From assembly GCF_029889845.1 (NCBI RefSeq), contig NZ_JARANV010000008.1, forward strand, positions 1 to 64,000: a stretch of DNA of 64,000 bases, written 5' to 3'. The stretch comes from Halomonas sp. 25-S5. Lineage in GTDB: Bacteria > Pseudomonadota > Gammaproteobacteria > Pseudomonadales > Halomonadaceae. Positions 16,629-28,655 of the stretch are shown in pieces. The notes under the pieces are model-generated. The model did no database searches, was not told the DNA's origin, and worked only from the letters and a program-made list of their open reading frames with translations. The first letter of the stretch is position 1, and every line of letters starts with the position of its first letter. A program made the translations under genes and the position numbers.

Positions 16629-17444
16629 TCAGCGGCGCAGCCGGGTCAGCCCCTCCTGGGCGCTGGAGGCGACCAGCCGGCCCTGGCGGTCGTAGATGCT
16701 GCCGCGGGCGAAGCCTCGTGCCCCGCCGGCCCAGGGGCTGTCCATGTCGTAGAGCAGCCAGTCGTCGACCCTGACGTCATGGTGGAACCAGAGGGCGTGG
16801 TCGAGGCTGGCGATCTGCAGCTGCGGGTCGCGGAAGTCGATGCCGTGGGGCACCAGGGCGGTGGTCAGCAGGTTGAAGTCGGAGCTGTAGGCGAGCAGAT
16901 AGCGGTGCAGCGCCTGGTCATCGGGCAGCTCGCCGACCAGCCGGAACCAGAGGCGCTTGCGCGCCGGTCGGCCCGCCTCGGCCTCGTCGCCCAGGTGCAG
17001 GAACTCGATGGGATGGCCGGGGAAGCGTTCGAGGCGGGCATCGCCGTCCGCCAGCGTCTCGGGCGGGGCGACCTCGGGCATGGCAGGCTGGTGGGCGATG
17101 CTCTGCTCCTCGCCGTGGAAGGAGGCGCTGCAGAAGAAGATCGGCCGCCCCTTCTGGATGGCGGTGACCCGGCGGGTGGTGAAGCTGCCGCCATCGCGCA
17201 CCGCGTCGACCTGGTAGACCACCGGGCGATGCGGGTCCCCGGGGCGCAGGAAGTAGCCATGCAGGGAGTGGGTGCGGCGCGCCGGGTCGACGGTCTGGCT
17301 GGCTGCCGAGAGCGCCTGGCCCAGCACCTGCCCGCCGAACAGCTGGGGCAGGCCCAGGTCCTGGCTGCGGCCGCGGAACAGGTTCTCCTCAAGGGCCTCC
17401 AGGCCGAGCAGGTCCACCAGGGCGTTCAGGGCATCGGGCTTCAT
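16629..17444 (-). CDS. tesB: Acyl-CoA thioesterase II
   Basis: This 271-aa double hot-dog thioesterase hydrolyses medium- and long-chain acyl-CoA. Family signatures are LFGGQVLGQALSAASQTV near residue 35, HSLHGYFLRPGD, RDGGSFTTRRV, and near the C-terminus LDHALWFHHDVRVDDWLLY with the catalytic Asp/Gln/Thr region. The start ATG at 17444 has GGAGGAG just upstream; an in-frame extension before it is not conserved. It is monocistronic, next to tRNA-Thr and divergent from tadA. Nothing unusual is seen. Confidence 0.93.
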   Translation of the reverse strand: MKPDALNALVDLLGLEALEENLFRGRSQDLGLPQLFGGQVLGQALSAASQTVDPARRTHSLHGYFLRPGDPHRPVVYQVDAVRDGGSFTTRRVTAIQKGRPIFFCSASFHGEEQSIAHQPAMPEVAPPETLADGDARLERFPGHPIEFLHLGDEAEAGRPARKRLWFRLVGELPDDQALHRYLLAYSSDFNLLTTALVPHGIDFRDPQLQIASLDHALWFHHDVRVDDWLLYDMDSPWAGGARGFARGSIYDRQGRLVASSAQEGLTRLRR

Positions 17445-17498
17445 CGTTCTCCTCCGGAGCGATGGCGTGCCGGCCATCGCTACCATACGATCGTCTGA

Positions 17499-17999
<501 letters not shown>

Positions 18000-18001
18000 G
18001 G

Positions 18002-18035
18002 CCGGAGTCCACTGACTACCGGAGTCCATTGACTA
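18002..18035. repeat. 17-bp tandem duplication at the tadA/mltF junction
   Basis: CCGGAGTCCACTGACTA at 18002-18018 is followed directly by a copy with one mismatch at 18019-18035. The second copy contains the mltF stop codon (18033-18035), so the duplication may have supplied the present end of that gene. Confidence 0.9.
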
Positions 18036-19496
18036 GAGGACGGGCGGGACCTGCTCGAACAGTGCGCCGTCGTCCTTGTCGGGCAGGCGCGCATTGAGTT
18101 CGTAAAACTGCTCCTGGCTGCGGTCCAGGTAGGCCAGGATCTCGTAGTAGCGGCGGATGTTGCGCACATAGATCACCGGCTCGCCGCCGCGGGCATAGCC
18201 GTGGCGGGTCTGGCTATACCACTCGCGCTCCTGGAGCAGTGGCAGGGCCTCGCGCACGTCGCGCCAGCGATCGGGGTCGTCGCCGCGCTGCTCGGCGATC
18301 TTGCGGGCATCGTAGAGATGGCCGAGGCCGACGTTGTAGGCGGCCATGGCCATGAACAGGCGGTCGTCACCGGTGATCGATGCCGGCAGCCGCTCCTCGA
18401 GGCTGCGCAGGTAGCGAGCGCCGCCGTGGATGCTCTGGGCGGGGTCGAGGCGATTGTCGACGCCGAGATCACCGGCGGTCGCATTGGTCAGCATCATCAG
18501 CCCGCGCACGCCGGTGGGCGAGGTGGCTGCGGGGTCCCAGTGCGACTCCTGGTAACCCACGGCGGCCAGCAGCTTCCAGTCGAAGCCGGAGTTGCGGGCG
18601 GCCTCGCGGAACAGTTCGGTGTAGGGCGGCAAGCGCTTGCGGGCTTGCTGGATGAACGTGCGTGCGCCGACATACTCGAGGTAGTCGTCGTGGTCGAAGT
18701 AGCTGGCCACCAGGGCGTCGAGTTCGCCGTCGCGGCGCAGGTCGTCGAGGAAGCGGTTGGCGGCGTTGACCAGCCCCAGGCCCCGTCCAGCGGGGAAGGC
18801 CCAGGCCAGGGAGAGCGGCTTGCCGAGGGTGAAACCATCCTCGACCTCGGGGAAGAACAGCCGGTTGAGGCGGAACTGGCGCTCGAAGATCACCGCGGCA
18901 TCCAGGGTGCCGCGGGCCACCTGGCCAAGCAGCTCGGCCACTTCCAGTTCGCTGGATTCCTTCCAGCTCAGCCCAGGATGCTCGGCCTGCAGCTCGCGCA
19001 GCACCCGGTCGGTCCCGGATCCGCGCAGGGTGCCGATCTCCAGCCCCTCGAGCTCGGCGATCTTCTCCGGCGGGTTCAGGCCGCGGCGATAGACCAGCAG
19101 CGGCTGCAGCAGCATGATCGGTCGGCTGAAGATCAGGCCGTCCAACGTCGGGTCCAGGGGCAGGGCGGCGGCGCCCAGGTCGCCTTCCTCGCGCACGGCG
19201 TCCAGCACGCCCTGGATATGATGGTCGGCATCCAGGGTCAGGCTGACCCCCAGGTGGTTGGCGAAGCGCCGCATCAGCTCGTATTCGAAGCCGGTAGGTC
19301 CCTGGCGCCCTTCGTAGTAAGTGGTGGGGGTGTTGCGGGTGTGCACGCTGAGGAAGTCGCGCGCCAGCACCTCCCTCAGGTGCTGGCCCTCGGGGATACC
19401 GGAACGCCCGGGCAGCAGCGCCAGCAGGAGGGCGCTGCACAGTAGGGCGGCCCGGCGCCACTGGCGCCGGGTAGGGTCAGTCGGGAATGCGAGCAT
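18033..19496 (-). CDS. mltF: Membrane-bound lytic murein transglycosylase F
   Basis: This protein of about 487 aa has a hydrophobic signal segment (residues about 15-30), a periplasmic solute-binding-like domain (about 45-260, with [15 protein letters not shown] and [15 protein letters not shown]) and a C-terminal SLT lysozyme-like domain. The catalytic Glu is in [10 protein letters not shown], followed by GLMMLT and [14 protein letters not shown]. It cleaves peptidoglycan glycosidic bonds to give anhydromuropeptides. An in-frame ATG lies ten codons upstream at 19526, but 19496 gives a normal signal peptide. AmpD, which recycles such products, is encoded elsewhere in the window (39956). Confidence 0.92.
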   Translation of the reverse strand: MLAFPTDPTRRQWRRAALLCSALLLALLPGRSGIPEGQHLREVLARDFLSVHTRNTPTTYYEGRQGPTGFEYELMRRFANHLGVSLTLDADHHIQGVLDAVREEGDLGAAALPLDPTLDGLIFSRPIMLLQPLLVYRRGLNPPEKIAELEGLEIGTLRGSGTDRVLRELQAEHPGLSWKESSELEVAELLGQVARGTLDAAVIFERQFRLNRLFFPEVEDGFTLGKPLSLAWAFPAGRGLGLVNAANRFLDDLRRDGELDALVASYFDHDDYLEYVGARTFIQQARKRLPPYTELFREAARNSGFDWKLLAAVGYQESHWDPAATSPTGVRGLMMLTNATAGDLGVDNRLDPAQSIHGGARYLRSLEERLPASITGDDRLFMAMAAYNVGLGHLYDARKIAEQRGDDPDRWRDVREALPLLQEREWYSQTRHGYARGGEPVIYVRNIRRYYEILAYLDRSQEQFYELNARLPDKDDGALFEQVPPVL

Positions 19497-19652
19497 GTGG
19501 GCGATGTGCGGCGATGAGACCCACAACCTTAACCAGCCCGCGAGCGGCTGTCACCTACGCCGATTTCTCGCATCCGGCGCTTTCCAGTAACATGTGCGCT
19601 CATTGCCGCCGGCCGCGGCCCCGAACTCTCCCTGTTTCAGAGGTTCCAGGAT

Positions 19653-22600
19653 ATGCTCGAACTGCGAGGCGCGCCCGCCCTATCTGCTTTCCGTCATGCC
19701 AAGCTGCTGGACGCCCTGCGCGCATCCGTTCCCGAGGTCGAGTCCCTGCACGCCGACCATGTCCACTTCGTCGACCATGACGGCGACTTGGGGGACGACG
19801 AGCGGCGCCTGCTGGAGCAGCTGCTCGACTACGGCCCCGAGCGACATAACGAGAGCCCCGCGCGACAGGACCAGAGCCGTGCCGAGGGCCAGTTGTTCCT
19901 GGTGGTGCCGCGCATCGGCACCCAGTCGCCCTGGTCCTCCAAGGCCACCGACATCGCCCGCAATTGCGGGCTGGCCAGGGTGCGGCGCATCGAGCGCGGC
20001 ATCGCCTACCGGGTGAAGGTCGCCGGCACCCTCGCCGAGGCGGCCTTCGAGCAGATCCAGGCCGCCCTGCACGACCGCATGACCGAGAGCGTGCTGGCCG
20101 ACGCCTCCGACGCCGCCAAGCTCTTCGCCCACCACGCGCCGGCGCCGCTGGGCAGCGTCGACCTGCTCGAGGGCGGCCGCGAGGCGCTGGTCACCGCCAA
20201 TACGGCACTGGGGCTGGCGCTGGCCGAGGACGAGATCGACTATCTGGTCGAGGCGTTCCACGACCTGGGTCGCAACCCCACGGACGTCGAACTGATGATG
20301 TTCGCCCAGGCCAACTCCGAGCACTGCCGCCACAAGATCTTCAACGCCGACTGGGTGGTCGACGGCGAGGCGCAGAGCCACTCGCTGTTCGGGATGATCA
20401 AGCACACCCACGCGTGTTCTCCCGGGGACATCCTCTCCGCCTACAGCGACAACGCCGCGGTGATCCGGGGCGCTGAGGCGCCGCGTTTCTTCCCGGCACC
20501 GCTCACCGGCAAGGACGGCGAGCGCGCCGTCTATGGTAGCGCCCTCGAGCCGATCCAGATCCTGATGAAGGTGGAGACCCACAACCACCCGACGGCCATC
20601 GCACCGCACCCGGGGGCGGCCACTGGCGCCGGCGGCGAGATCCGTGACGAGGGCGCCACCGGCATCGGCGGCAAGCCCAAGGCGGGCCTGACCGGCTTTA
20701 CCGTCTCCAATCTGCGCATCCCCGAGTTCGTGCAGCCCTGGGAGGCCTTCGACTACGGCAAGCCCGAGCGCATCCAGTCGGCGCTTGCGATCATGCTTGA
20801 GGGGCCCATCGGCGGAGCCGCCTTCAATAACGAGTTCGGCCGCCCGAATCTCGCCGGGGTCTTCCGCACCTACGAGCAGGACGCCCTGGGGCACGACGGC
20901 ATCGAGCGCCGCGGCTACCACAAGCCGATCATGCTCGCCGGCGGCTACGGCAATATCCGTGACGGTCACGTCCAGAAGGGCGAGATCCCGGTGGGCGGCA
21001 AGCTGATCGTGATGGGTGGCCCGGCGATGCTGATCGGCCTGGGCGGCGGCGCGGCCTCCTCCATGGCCTCGGGGGCCTCCAGCGCCGACCTGGACTTCGC
21101 CTCGGTGCAGCGCGGCAACCCCGAGATGGAGCGCCGCGCCCAGGAGGTCATCGACCGCTGCTGGGCGCTGGGTAGCGAGAATCCGATCCGCTTCATCCAC
21201 GATGTGGGCGCCGGCGGCCTCTCCAACGCCTTGCCGGAGCTGGTCAAGGATGGCGAGCGCGGCGGCCTGTTCGATCTGCGTGCCGTGCCCAACGCCGAGC
21301 CAGGCATGAGCCCGTTGGAGATCTGGTGCAACGAGGCCCAGGAGCGCTATGTGCTGGCGGTGGCGCCGGAGGACCTCGACACCTTCGAGGCGCTGTGCGA
21401 GCGCGAGCGCTGTCCCTATGCCGTGGTGGGCGAAGCCCTCGAGCCCCACCACCTGGCGGTGACCGATGGCCACTTCGAGAGCCAGCCGGTGGACCTGCCG
21501 ATGAGCGTGTTGTTCGGCAAGCCGCCGAAGATGACTCGAGAGTTCCAGCGCCAGGCTAATACCCTCTCCGGGGTGATGCTCGACAACCTCGATCTGCGCG
21601 AGGCCATGGACCGGGTGCTGCGTCTGCCCGCCGTGGCCTCCAAGAGCTTCCTGATCACCATCGGCGACCGCTCCATCACCGGCCAGGTGGCCCGCGACCA
21701 GATGGTCGGCCCCTGGCAGGTGCCGGTAGCCGACGTGGCCGTGACCACGGCGAGCTTCGACACCCATGCCGGTGAGGCCATGGCCATGGGCGAACGTCCG
21801 CCGGTGGCGCTGATCGACCCGGCGGCCAGCGCGCGCCTGGCGGTGGCCGAGGCCATCACCAACCTGGCCGCCGCGCCCATCGACAAGCTCGGCGACATCA
21901 AGCTCTCCGCCAACTGGATGAGCGCCGCCGACCACCCGGGCGAGAACCAGGCGCTGTATGACGCCGTCCAGGCGGTGGGCATGGAGCTCTGCCCGGCGCT
22001 GGGCATCGCCATCCCGGTGGGCAAGGACTCCATGTCCATGCGCACCGCCTGGCAGGAGGAGAGTGGCGCGGAAGACGGGCAGGCCGAGGAGAAGAGCGTC
22101 ACCTCGCCGCTGTCGCTCTCCGTGACCGGCTTCGCGCCGGTCAGCGACGCCATGCAGACCCTGACCCCGCAGATCAACCTGGAGCAGGACGAATCCGACC
22201 TGCTGCTGATCGACCTGGGCGGCGGCCGGAACCGTCTGGGCGGCTCGGCCCTGGCGCAGGTCTATGGCCAGGTGGGCAACGAGTGCCCGGACCTGGACGA
22301 CCCCGAGGACCTCGAGGCGTTCTTCGCGGTGATCCAGGGGCTCAATGCCGAGGGCACGCTGCTGGCCTACCACGACCGCAGCGACGGCGGCCTGCTGGTG
22401 ACGCTGCTGGAGATGGCCTTCGCCGCCCATGCGGGCCTCGAGATCAAGCTCGACTGGCTGATCGACGAGCCCGTCGACGCCTTCAACGCGCTCTTCGCCG
22501 AGGAGCTCGGGGCGGTGATCCAGGTGAACCGCCAGCACACCGAGGCGGTGCTGGCCCAGTTCGCCGCTGCCGGCATCGAGACCTGCGGCGTCATCGCCCG

Positions 22601-23645
22601 GCCGCGCTACGACGACCAGGTGCGGGTGACCCTCTTCGAGGAGCCGCTGCTGGAGACCACCCGGCTGCTCGCCGAGCGGACCTGGGCCGAGACCAGCTAC
22701 CGTCTGCAGGCGCTGCGTGACAACGCCGACTGCGCCAAGAGCGAGTTCGACGGCCTGCTCGATGGCCGCGACCCCGGGCTCTCCGCTCAGCCGACCTTCG
22801 ATGTCGACGATGACATCACCGCCCCCTATCTTGAGGCACCCCAGGTCCAGGCACCCCAGGTCAACACGGCCCGCCCGGCGGTGGCGGTGCTGCGCGAGCA
22901 GGGCGTCAACGGCCAGCTGGAGATGGCCTGGGCCTTCGACCGGGCCGGCTTCGAGGCCGTGGACGTGCATATGAGTGACATCCTGGAAGGGCGTATCGAC
23001 CTCGAGCCGTTCAAGGGCCTGGTGGCCTGCGGCGGCTTCTCCTACGGCGATGTGCTGGGCGCTGGCGGCGGCTGGGCCAAGTCGGTGCTGTTCAACCCCC
23101 GCGCCCGGGAGCAGTTCGCGGCTTTCTTCGAGCGCGACGACAGCTTCTCGCTGGGGGTGTGCAACGGCTGCCAGATGCTCGCCCAGCTCAAGGAGCTGAT
23201 CCCCGGCGCCGAGGCCTGGCCGCGCTTCGTGCGCAATGAGTCCGAGCAGTTCGAGGCCCGGGTCTCCATGGTTCAGGTGGAGAAGAGCCCGTCGATCCTG
23301 CTGGCCGGCATGGAGGGCTCGCGCCTGCCCATTGCCGTGGCCCACGGCGAGGGCCGCGCCGAGTTCCGCGACAGTGCCCACCTGCGCGGCATCCAGGGCA
23401 GCGGCCAGGTCGCCCTGCGCTTCCTGGACAACCATGGCCAGGTGACCACCCGCTACCCGGCCAACCCCAACGGCTCGCCCTCCGGCATCACCGGCCTGAC
23501 CACCCCCGACGGCCGGGTCACCATCATGATGCCTCACCCCGAGCGGGTGGTACGCGCGGTGACCAACTCCTGGCGTCCCGCCGAGTGGACCCAAGATGGC
23601 GCCTGGATGCGCTTGTTCCGCAACGCCCGGGTCTGGCTGGGCTGA
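19653..23645 (+). CDS. purL: Phosphoribosylformylglycinamidine synthase
   Basis: This 1330-aa single-chain FGAM synthetase performs the fourth step of purine synthesis. An N-terminal PurS-like domain is followed by two AIRS-like ATP-grasp-type halves (for example [20 protein letters not shown] and [11 protein letters not shown]) and a C-terminal class I glutaminase. The glutaminase has the nucleophile Cys in GVCNGCQML and the His-Glu of MMPHPERV. It is slightly longer than the E. coli enzyme. Part of the difference is a linker with a duplicated APQV before the glutaminase and an acidic insertion near residue 810. It is divergent from mltF, and a 36-bp palindrome follows the stop. Confidence 0.97.
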   Translation: MLELRGAPALSAFRHAKLLDALRASVPEVESLHADHVHFVDHDGDLGDDERRLLEQLLDYGPERHNESPARQDQSRAEGQLFLVVPRIGTQSPWSSKATDIARNCGLARVRRIERGIAYRVKVAGTLAEAAFEQIQAALHDRMTESVLADASDAAKLFAHHAPAPLGSVDLLEGGREALVTANTALGLALAEDEIDYLVEAFHDLGRNPTDVELMMFAQANSEHCRHKIFNADWVVDGEAQSHSLFGMIKHTHACSPGDILSAYSDNAAVIRGAEAPRFFPAPLTGKDGERAVYGSALEPIQILMKVETHNHPTAIAPHPGAATGAGGEIRDEGATGIGGKPKAGLTGFTVSNLRIPEFVQPWEAFDYGKPERIQSALAIMLEGPIGGAAFNNEFGRPNLAGVFRTYEQDALGHDGIERRGYHKPIMLAGGYGNIRDGHVQKGEIPVGGKLIVMGGPAMLIGLGGGAASSMASGASSADLDFASVQRGNPEMERRAQEVIDRCWALGSENPIRFIHDVGAGGLSNALPELVKDGERGGLFDLRAVPNAEPGMSPLEIWCNEAQERYVLAVAPEDLDTFEALCERERCPYAVVGEALEPHHLAVTDGHFESQPVDLPMSVLFGKPPKMTREFQRQANTLSGVMLDNLDLREAMDRVLRLPAVASKSFLITIGDRSITGQVARDQMVGPWQVPVADVAVTTASFDTHAGEAMAMGERPPVALIDPAASARLAVAEAITNLAAAPIDKLGDIKLSANWMSAADHPGENQALYDAVQAVGMELCPALGIAIPVGKDSMSMRTAWQEESGAEDGQAEEKSVTSPLSLSVTGFAPVSDAMQTLTPQINLEQDESDLLLIDLGGGRNRLGGSALAQVYGQVGNECPDLDDPEDLEAFFAVIQGLNAEGTLLAYHDRSDGGLLVTLLEMAFAAHAGLEIKLDWLIDEPVDAFNALFAEELGAVIQVNRQHTEAVLAQFAAAGIETCGVIARPRYDDQVRVTLFEEPLLETTRLLAERTWAETSYRLQALRDNADCAKSEFDGLLDGRDPGLSAQPTFDVDDDITAPYLEAPQVQAPQVNTARPAVAVLREQGVNGQLEMAWAFDRAGFEAVDVHMSDILEGRIDLEPFKGLVACGGFSYGDVLGAGGGWAKSVLFNPRAREQFAAFFERDDSFSLGVCNGCQMLAQLKELIPGAEAWPRFVRNESEQFEARVSMVQVEKSPSILLAGMEGSRLPIAVAHGEGRAEFRDSAHLRGIQGSGQVALRFLDNHGQVTTRYPANPNGSPSGITGLTTPDGRVTIMMPHPERVVRAVTNSWRPAEWTQDGAWMRLFRNARVWLG

Positions 23646-23664
23646 AATGCTCGCCCTTCGAGAA

Positions 23665-23700
23665 CCCACGACGCCCGGGCCATGGCCCGGGCGTCGTGGG
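23665..23700. terminator. Perfect 36-bp palindrome, probable bidirectional terminator
   Basis: A perfect inverted repeat without mismatches begins CCCACGACGCCCGGGC and lies between purL and the convergent 70-aa gene. It can form a very stable GC hairpin on either strand. No T-run follows, so it may act as a stable 3' end or rely on Rho. Confidence 0.7.
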
Positions 23701-23717
23701 TAAGGGGGTGGATAGCG

Positions 23718-23930
23718 TCAGGTGGCGTCGTCGTCCGTGGCTTCCTCGCGCTTCAGCTGGGTCTCGAGGTCGTCGAGAAGATGACGGAACTGGCTCTGGA
23801 AGTGGTCGAAGCGGCCGAAGTCGTGGCCGCAGCCATCGCAGTAGACGTGATACTGATCTTCACGACCCGGTGGGAATCGTTTCTCGCGGCTGCCGCACTT
23901 GGGGCATTCGGGGCTGGTCTTCACTTTCAT
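23718..23930 (-). CDS. Small zinc-ribbon protein, unknown function
   Basis: This 70-aa protein has two Cys pairs, CPKC near residue 9 and CDGC near residue 31, spaced like a zinc ribbon. An acidic, helical C-terminus follows ([19 protein letters not shown]). The start is preceded by GGAG. It is isolated between the purL palindrome and divergent radD. The Cys pattern and ribosome site support a real gene. I do not recognise a function; zinc-ribbon proteins of this size often bind nucleic acid or a partner enzyme. Confidence 0.7.
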   Translation of the reverse strand: MKVKTSPECPKCGSREKRFPPGREDQYHVYCDGCGHDFGRFDHFQSQFRHLLDDLETQLKREEATDDDAT

Positions 23931-24038
23931 AGAGGTGTCTCCTGTCTCGGCAAATGGCGTTCCAGTCGTCCCATTACCCTTCTAGATACCATGGCTGTCC
24001 CGGTACGGGTCAAGTCGCGTCCTACTCGAGGAGCTTGC

Positions 24039-25838
24039 ATGACCGCCGCACCGCCCAGCCTTCGGCCCTACCAGCAGCAGGCGGTGCGCCGTGTCGTCGA
24101 GCATTTCCGCGGCGCCGACGACCCGGCGGTGGTGGTGCTGCCTACCGGCAGCGGCAAGTCGCTGGTGATCGCCGAGCTGGCGCGCCTGGCGCGGGGGCGG
24201 GTGCTGGTGCTGGCCCACGTGCGTGAACTGGTGGAACAGAACCACGCCAAGTACCTGGCCTACGGCCTCGAGGCCGACATCTTCAGCGCCGGCCTGGGGC
24301 GCAAGGAGGCCGGGCGCCAGGTGGTGTTCGGCTCGGTGCAGTCGGTGGTGCGCAACCTCGAACGCTTCGCCGCGCCGGACCACCCGCGCGGCCCCTTCAC
24401 CCTGCTGGTGGTCGACGAGTGCCATCGGGTGTCGCCGGCGGAGGACTCGAGCTACCGCCAGGTGATCGACCAGCTGCGCGCGGCCAACCCGCGGCTCAAG
24501 ATTCTCGGCCTCACGGCGACCCCCTATCGACTCGGCCAAGGGTTCATCTATTACCGCCATCACCATGGCATGGTGCGCGGCGAGGCGGACGCCTTCTTTC
24601 GCGACTGCGTCTTCGAGCAGCCGCTGCGGCTGATGGTCAAGCAGGGCTACCTGGCCGAGCCCCGGCGCGTCGACGCCGCGCTTTTCAAGGATGGACAAGA
24701 GCTGCGCTACGACTTCTCGGCCCTCGCCCCGGGCTCCAGCGGGCTCTTCCGCGAGGAGGAGCTCAACCGGGTGGTGGCGGGTCACCGCGCGACGCCGGGC
24801 ATCATCGCCGAGGTGGTCGAGCACGCCCGGGAGCGCCAGGGCGTTATGCTCTTCGCGGCAAGCGTGGCTCATGCCGAGGAGATCCTCGGCTACCTGCCGG
24901 TGGGCGAGGCGGCGCTGGTCACCGGCGAGACGCCCTCCGTCGAGCGCGAGCGGCTCATCGCCGCCTTCAAGGCGCGTGAGCTCAAGTACCTGGTCAACGT
25001 GGCGGTGCTGACCACCGGCTTCGATGCGCCCCACGTGGACCTGATCGCCATCCTGCGCCCCACCGAGTCGGTGAGTCTCTACCAGCAGATCATCGGGCGC
25101 GGCCTGCGCCTTTCGCCGGGCAAGCGCGACTGCCTGATCCTCGACTATGCCGGTAACCCCTGGGACCTCTATGCCCCGGAGGTGGGATCGCCGAAGCCGA
25201 CCGGCGACAGTGAGCCGGTGCAGGTCGAGTGCCCCGCCTGCGGTCACGCCAACCTCTTCTGGGGGCGGCGAGACGGCGAACTGGTGATCGAGCACTTCGG
25301 GCGTCGCTGTCAGGGGCTGGTGGAGGACGAGCGCGGCAAGCGCACTCAGTGCGACTTCCGTTTTCGCTTCAAGGTGTGCCCCGAGTGCGGCACCGAGAAC
25401 GATATCGCCGCCCGGTGCTGTCACGGCTGCGAGACCCTGCTGGTGGACGCCGACGACAAGCTCAAGGAGGCGCTGCGCCTGCGCGATGCCCGGGTGCTGC
25501 GGGTCGCCGGCATGCAGCTCGAGGCCACCGTCAACGGCCGGGGGCTGCCGCGGCTCAAGGTCACCTACCACGACGAGGACGGTGCCACCCTGTCGGAGTG
25601 GTTCGCCCTGGAGACCCCGGCCCAGCGCGGCGCCTTCGCCGCGGCCTTCCTGCGCGAGCACCTGCGTGCCCCGGGCGTGCCCTTCCGTCCCACCTCCCCC
25701 GAGGAGGTGATCGCCGAGCGCCACCGCCTGCGCCACCCCGACTTCGTGGTGGGCCGCAAGGTGGGCCGCCACTGGCAGGTGCGCGAGAAGCTCTTCGACT
25801 ACACCGGGCGTTACCGCAAGGCCAGCGAGGTGGAGTAA
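24039..25838 (+). CDS. radD: RadD-like DEAD/DEAH-box helicase
   Basis: This 599-aa protein closely follows E. coli RadD (YejH). It has [13 protein letters not shown], Walker A LPTGSGKS, Walker B VVDECHR, motif [15 protein letters not shown], motif [13 protein letters not shown] and motif [12 protein letters not shown]. The C-terminal part contains zinc-binding Cys clusters ([12 protein letters not shown] and [14 protein letters not shown]) and ends [17 protein letters not shown]. RadD helps repair crossovers and double-strand breaks, with RecA and single-strand binding protein. The start at 24039 follows GAGGAG; the frame is open upstream but not conserved. It is divergent from the 70-aa gene. 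Confidence 0.95.
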   Translation: MTAAPPSLRPYQQQAVRRVVEHFRGADDPAVVVLPTGSGKSLVIAELARLARGRVLVLAHVRELVEQNHAKYLAYGLEADIFSAGLGRKEAGRQVVFGSVQSVVRNLERFAAPDHPRGPFTLLVVDECHRVSPAEDSSYRQVIDQLRAANPRLKILGLTATPYRLGQGFIYYRHHHGMVRGEADAFFRDCVFEQPLRLMVKQGYLAEPRRVDAALFKDGQELRYDFSALAPGSSGLFREEELNRVVAGHRATPGIIAEVVEHARERQGVMLFAASVAHAEEILGYLPVGEAALVTGETPSVERERLIAAFKARELKYLVNVAVLTTGFDAPHVDLIAILRPTESVSLYQQIIGRGLRLSPGKRDCLILDYAGNPWDLYAPEVGSPKPTGDSEPVQVECPACGHANLFWGRRDGELVIEHFGRRCQGLVEDERGKRTQCDFRFRFKVCPECGTENDIAARCCHGCETLLVDADDKLKEALRLRDARVLRVAGMQLEATVNGRGLPRLKVTYHDEDGATLSEWFALETPAQRGAFAAAFLREHLRAPGVPFRPTSPEEVIAERHRLRHPDFVVGRKVGRHWQVREKLFDYTGRYRKASEVE

Positions 25839-25972
25839 TAGAAGAAGGAGGCAGGCATTGTCGCCGGGGAAGTCCCGAGCGTTCACGTCAGTCAGAGTGT
25901 CAGAACTGTCTCCGGCGCCGCGCTCTTGCTAGACTGCCCCGTTGATCCTGCGTCCCCGGAGAGGCACGCCGC

Positions 25973-26923
25973 GTGAGCGCCACCCCCGATACCGCCACCC
26001 CCCAACAGACCGATGCCGCGGCCGGCCACGCCGAGGTACTGGGGCGGCTGTTCGATGAGCCGATCACCCAGCTGCCGGAGGATCTCTATATCCCGCCGGA
26101 GGCGCTGCGCATCTTCCTCGAGGCCTTCGAGGGGCCGCTGGACCTGCTGCTCTACCTGATCCGCCGCCAGAACCTGGATATCCTGGCCATCGATGTGGCC
26201 GCCATCACCCGCCAGTACATCGAGTACGTGGAGCTGATGAAGGCCATGGAGATCGAGCTGGCCGGGGAGTACCTGCTGATGGCGGCCATGCTGGCCGAGA
26301 TCAAGTCGCGCACCCTGCTGCCGCGCCCGCCGAAGGAGGGCGGGGACGACGAGGAACAGGACCCGCGGGCCGAGCTGATCCGCCGCCTGCAGGAGTACGA
26401 GCGGCTCAAGTACGCTGCCGAGTCGCTGGCCGAGTTGCCGCGGCTGGGGCGCGACTGGTTTCCGGCGCGGGCCATGCTGCCGCCGCTGGAATCCCGGGTG
26501 ATCCACCCCGACGTGGGGCTCGACGAGCTGCTCGGGGCCCTGGCCGGCATCCTGCGCCGCGCCGAGCTCAATCAGGCCCACCAGATCAGCCGCGAGGGGC
26601 TCTCGACCCGGGAGCGTATGCTGGCGATCATGGAGCGCCTGGACGACGAGCACTACACTGCCTTCGAGACGCTGTTCACCCTCGAGGAGGGGCGGCCCGG
26701 GGTGATCGTCACCTTCATGGCGATCCTCGAGCTCGCCAAGGAGGCGATGATCGAGATCGTGCAGAATGCCCCGCTCTCGCCGATCCATGTGCGCGCCAGG
26801 GCCGCCCGGGACGAGGGGCCCGAGGAGGCGTTCCTTGAGGAAGAAGGCGGCGAGAGCGCCTTCGATGACCGTCCCGTGGATGGCTGTCCTGTCGTTGACC
26901 CAGAGGGAAGCGACCCGGCATGA
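25973..26923 (+). CDS. scpA: Segregation and condensation protein A
   Basis: This 316-aa kleisin bridges SMC heads in bacterial condensin. The N-terminal signature FEGPLDLLLYLIRRQNLDIL and the region YLLMAAMLAEIKSRTLLPRP are clear. The C-terminal winged helix (about 215-290) has the VTFMAILELAKE pattern. The start is GTG at 25973. It overlaps scpB by 4 nt, and scpB overlaps rluB, so the three form an operon. The tail after about residue 285 is acidic and poorly conserved. Confidence 0.94.
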   Translation: MSATPDTATPQQTDAAAGHAEVLGRLFDEPITQLPEDLYIPPEALRIFLEAFEGPLDLLLYLIRRQNLDILAIDVAAITRQYIEYVELMKAMEIELAGEYLLMAAMLAEIKSRTLLPRPPKEGGDDEEQDPRAELIRRLQEYERLKYAAESLAELPRLGRDWFPARAMLPPLESRVIHPDVGLDELLGALAGILRRAELNQAHQISREGLSTRERMLAIMERLDDEHYTAFETLFTLEEGRPGVIVTFMAILELAKEAMIEIVQNAPLSPIHVRARAARDEGPEEAFLEEEGGESAFDDRPVDGCPVVDPEGSDPA

Positions 26924-27777
26924 CCGCTATGGAATTTCCCGATGCCCTCGACGAGATCCTCGAGGCGGCGCTGCTGGCCGCCGGGGAGCCGCTGGGGCTG
27001 GAGCGCCTGGAAGGGCTGTTCGACGACCACGAGCGCCCGCCGCGGCGCGCCCTGCGCGAGGCCCTGGAGCGCCTGGGGGGCCGCCATGAGCGGGGCGCCA
27101 TGGAGCTGATCGAGACCGCCTCGGGCTATCAGCTGCGCATCCGGCCGCGACTCTCGGCCTGGGTCTCGCGGCTGTGGGATGAGCGGCCCCAGCGCTACTC
27201 CCGGGCGCTGCTGGAGACCCTGGCGCTGATCGCCTATCGCCAGCCGGTGACCCGTGGCGACATCGAGGAGGTGCGGGGTGTCACGGTGAGCGGCTCGATC
27301 ATGCGCACCCTGCTCGACCGCGGCTGGATCCGCGTGGTGGGTCAACGCGACGTGCCGGGGCGACCGGCGGTCTTCGCCACCACGCGAAGCTTCCTCGACG
27401 ATTTTGGCCTCAAGACCCTCGACGAACTGCCGCCGATGCATGAGCTCAGGCACTTCGAGGAGCCGATCCTGGAGGAAGAGCCGCCGCCTCCCCAGCACGA
27501 GCTGCTGGCCCAGGCGGACGAGCAGGTCGATGACTCGCCCGAGGCAGGTGAGGCAGAATACCAGGCGTCGCCCGAGGCGGGCGGCGAGGTGGCCCCGCAG
27601 GCCACCGACCCGACGGCCGGGAAGGCCGACGATGACCACGCCGGGACGGCGTCCGAGCGGGCAGGGCTGAGCTTCGCTGATCTGGAGGCCCGCCTGTCCG
27701 AACGTGCCCGGGGCCGCGTCGACGATGACGCCGCCCCGGGCACGGAATCCACACCCAGTGAGAATGACGACCGATGA
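26920..27777 (+). CDS. scpB: Segregation and condensation protein B
   Basis: This 285-aa protein has two winged-helix domains in the first 185 residues. Conserved pieces are [39 protein letters not shown] and [18 protein letters not shown]. It works with ScpA and SMC in chromosome compaction. The C-terminal about 95 residues are acidic, Pro/Ala/Glu-rich and low-complexity, longer than in many relatives and common in halophile proteins. The start overlaps the scpA stop (ATGA), and its own stop overlaps rluB. Confidence 0.93.
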   Translation: MTAMEFPDALDEILEAALLAAGEPLGLERLEGLFDDHERPPRRALREALERLGGRHERGAMELIETASGYQLRIRPRLSAWVSRLWDERPQRYSRALLETLALIAYRQPVTRGDIEEVRGVTVSGSIMRTLLDRGWIRVVGQRDVPGRPAVFATTRSFLDDFGLKTLDELPPMHELRHFEEPILEEEPPPPQHELLAQADEQVDDSPEAGEAEYQASPEAGGEVAPQATDPTAGKADDDHAGTASERAGLSFADLEARLSERARGRVDDDAAPGTESTPSENDDR

Positions 27778-28631
27778 GCACTACCAGCGAGAAACTGCAG
27801 AAAGTCCTGGCCCGTGCCGGGCTGGGCTCGCGCCGCGAGATGGAAACGGCCATCGCCGATGGCCGGGTCAAGGTCAACGGCAAGGTGGCGACCCTGGGCG
27901 ACCGCATCGAGATGCGTGACCGGGTGGCCGTCGATGACCGCCCGGTGACCCTGCGTGGCGCCGAGGAGGTGCCGCGCCGGGTGATCATGTACAACAAGCC
28001 CGAGGGCGAGCTGTGCACCCGCAAGGACCCGGAAGGACGGCGCACTGTCTTCGATCGCCTGCCGCGCCTCAAGGGCGAGCGCTGGATTGCCATCGGCCGC
28101 CTAGACATCAACACCAGCGGCCTGCTGCTGTTCACCACCGATGGGGAGCTGGCCAACAAGCTGATGCATCCCTCCACCGAGGTGGAGCGCGAATATGCCG
28201 TGCGCGTGATGGGCGAGGTGAAGAAGGAGCAGGTGGTGGCCATGGTCGAGGGCGTGATGCTCGACGACGGGCCGGCGCGCTTCACTGACGTTCAGGAGTT
28301 CGGCGGTGAGGGCATCAACACTTGGTTCCACGTGGTGATCATGGAGGGTCGCAACCGCGAGGTGCGACGCCTGTGGGAATCCCAGGGGCTCACCGTCAGC
28401 CGCCTCAAGCGGGTGCGCTACGGCAACATCTTCCTCGACAAGCGGACCAAGGCCGGTGAGTGGGTGGAGCTTTCCCAGGACGAGATCGATGACCTGTCGG
28501 CGACGGCCGGCCTGGCGGTTCGCAAGGTGCCGGAGTTGACCCCGGATGAGAAGAACCGCTGGAGCCGGGACAAGCACAAGCGCCGGCCGGTGCAGGCCAT
28601 GCGCAAGCCCAAGGCCCAGCGCGGGCGCTGA
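27774..28631 (+). CDS. rluB: 23S rRNA pseudouridine(2605) synthase
   Basis: This 285-aa enzyme has an N-terminal S4 RNA-binding domain ([19 protein letters not shown]) and an RsuA/RluB catalytic domain. The nucleophile Asp is in [17 protein letters not shown]. The typical end segment [20 protein letters not shown] is also present. It makes pseudouridine 2605 in 23S rRNA. The basic C-terminal tail after about residue 255 is usual for this branch. Position directly after scpB with a 4-nt overlap is the common gammaproteobacterial arrangement. Confidence 0.94.
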   Translation: MSTTSEKLQKVLARAGLGSRREMETAIADGRVKVNGKVATLGDRIEMRDRVAVDDRPVTLRGAEEVPRRVIMYNKPEGELCTRKDPEGRRTVFDRLPRLKGERWIAIGRLDINTSGLLLFTTDGELANKLMHPSTEVEREYAVRVMGEVKKEQVVAMVEGVMLDDGPARFTDVQEFGGEGINTWFHVVIMEGRNREVRRLWESQGLTVSRLKRVRYGNIFLDKRTKAGEWVELSQDEIDDLSATAGLAVRKVPELTPDEKNRWSRDKHKRRPVQAMRKPKAQRGR

Positions 28632-28655
28632 GCTGCGACCAAAGGCAAAAACCGC

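Noticed and set aside
19680..23669. An open frame of about 1330 codons on the minus strand opposite purL
   Set aside because: It mirrors purL codon by codon, has no recognisable motif and no ribosome site; purL is certain.
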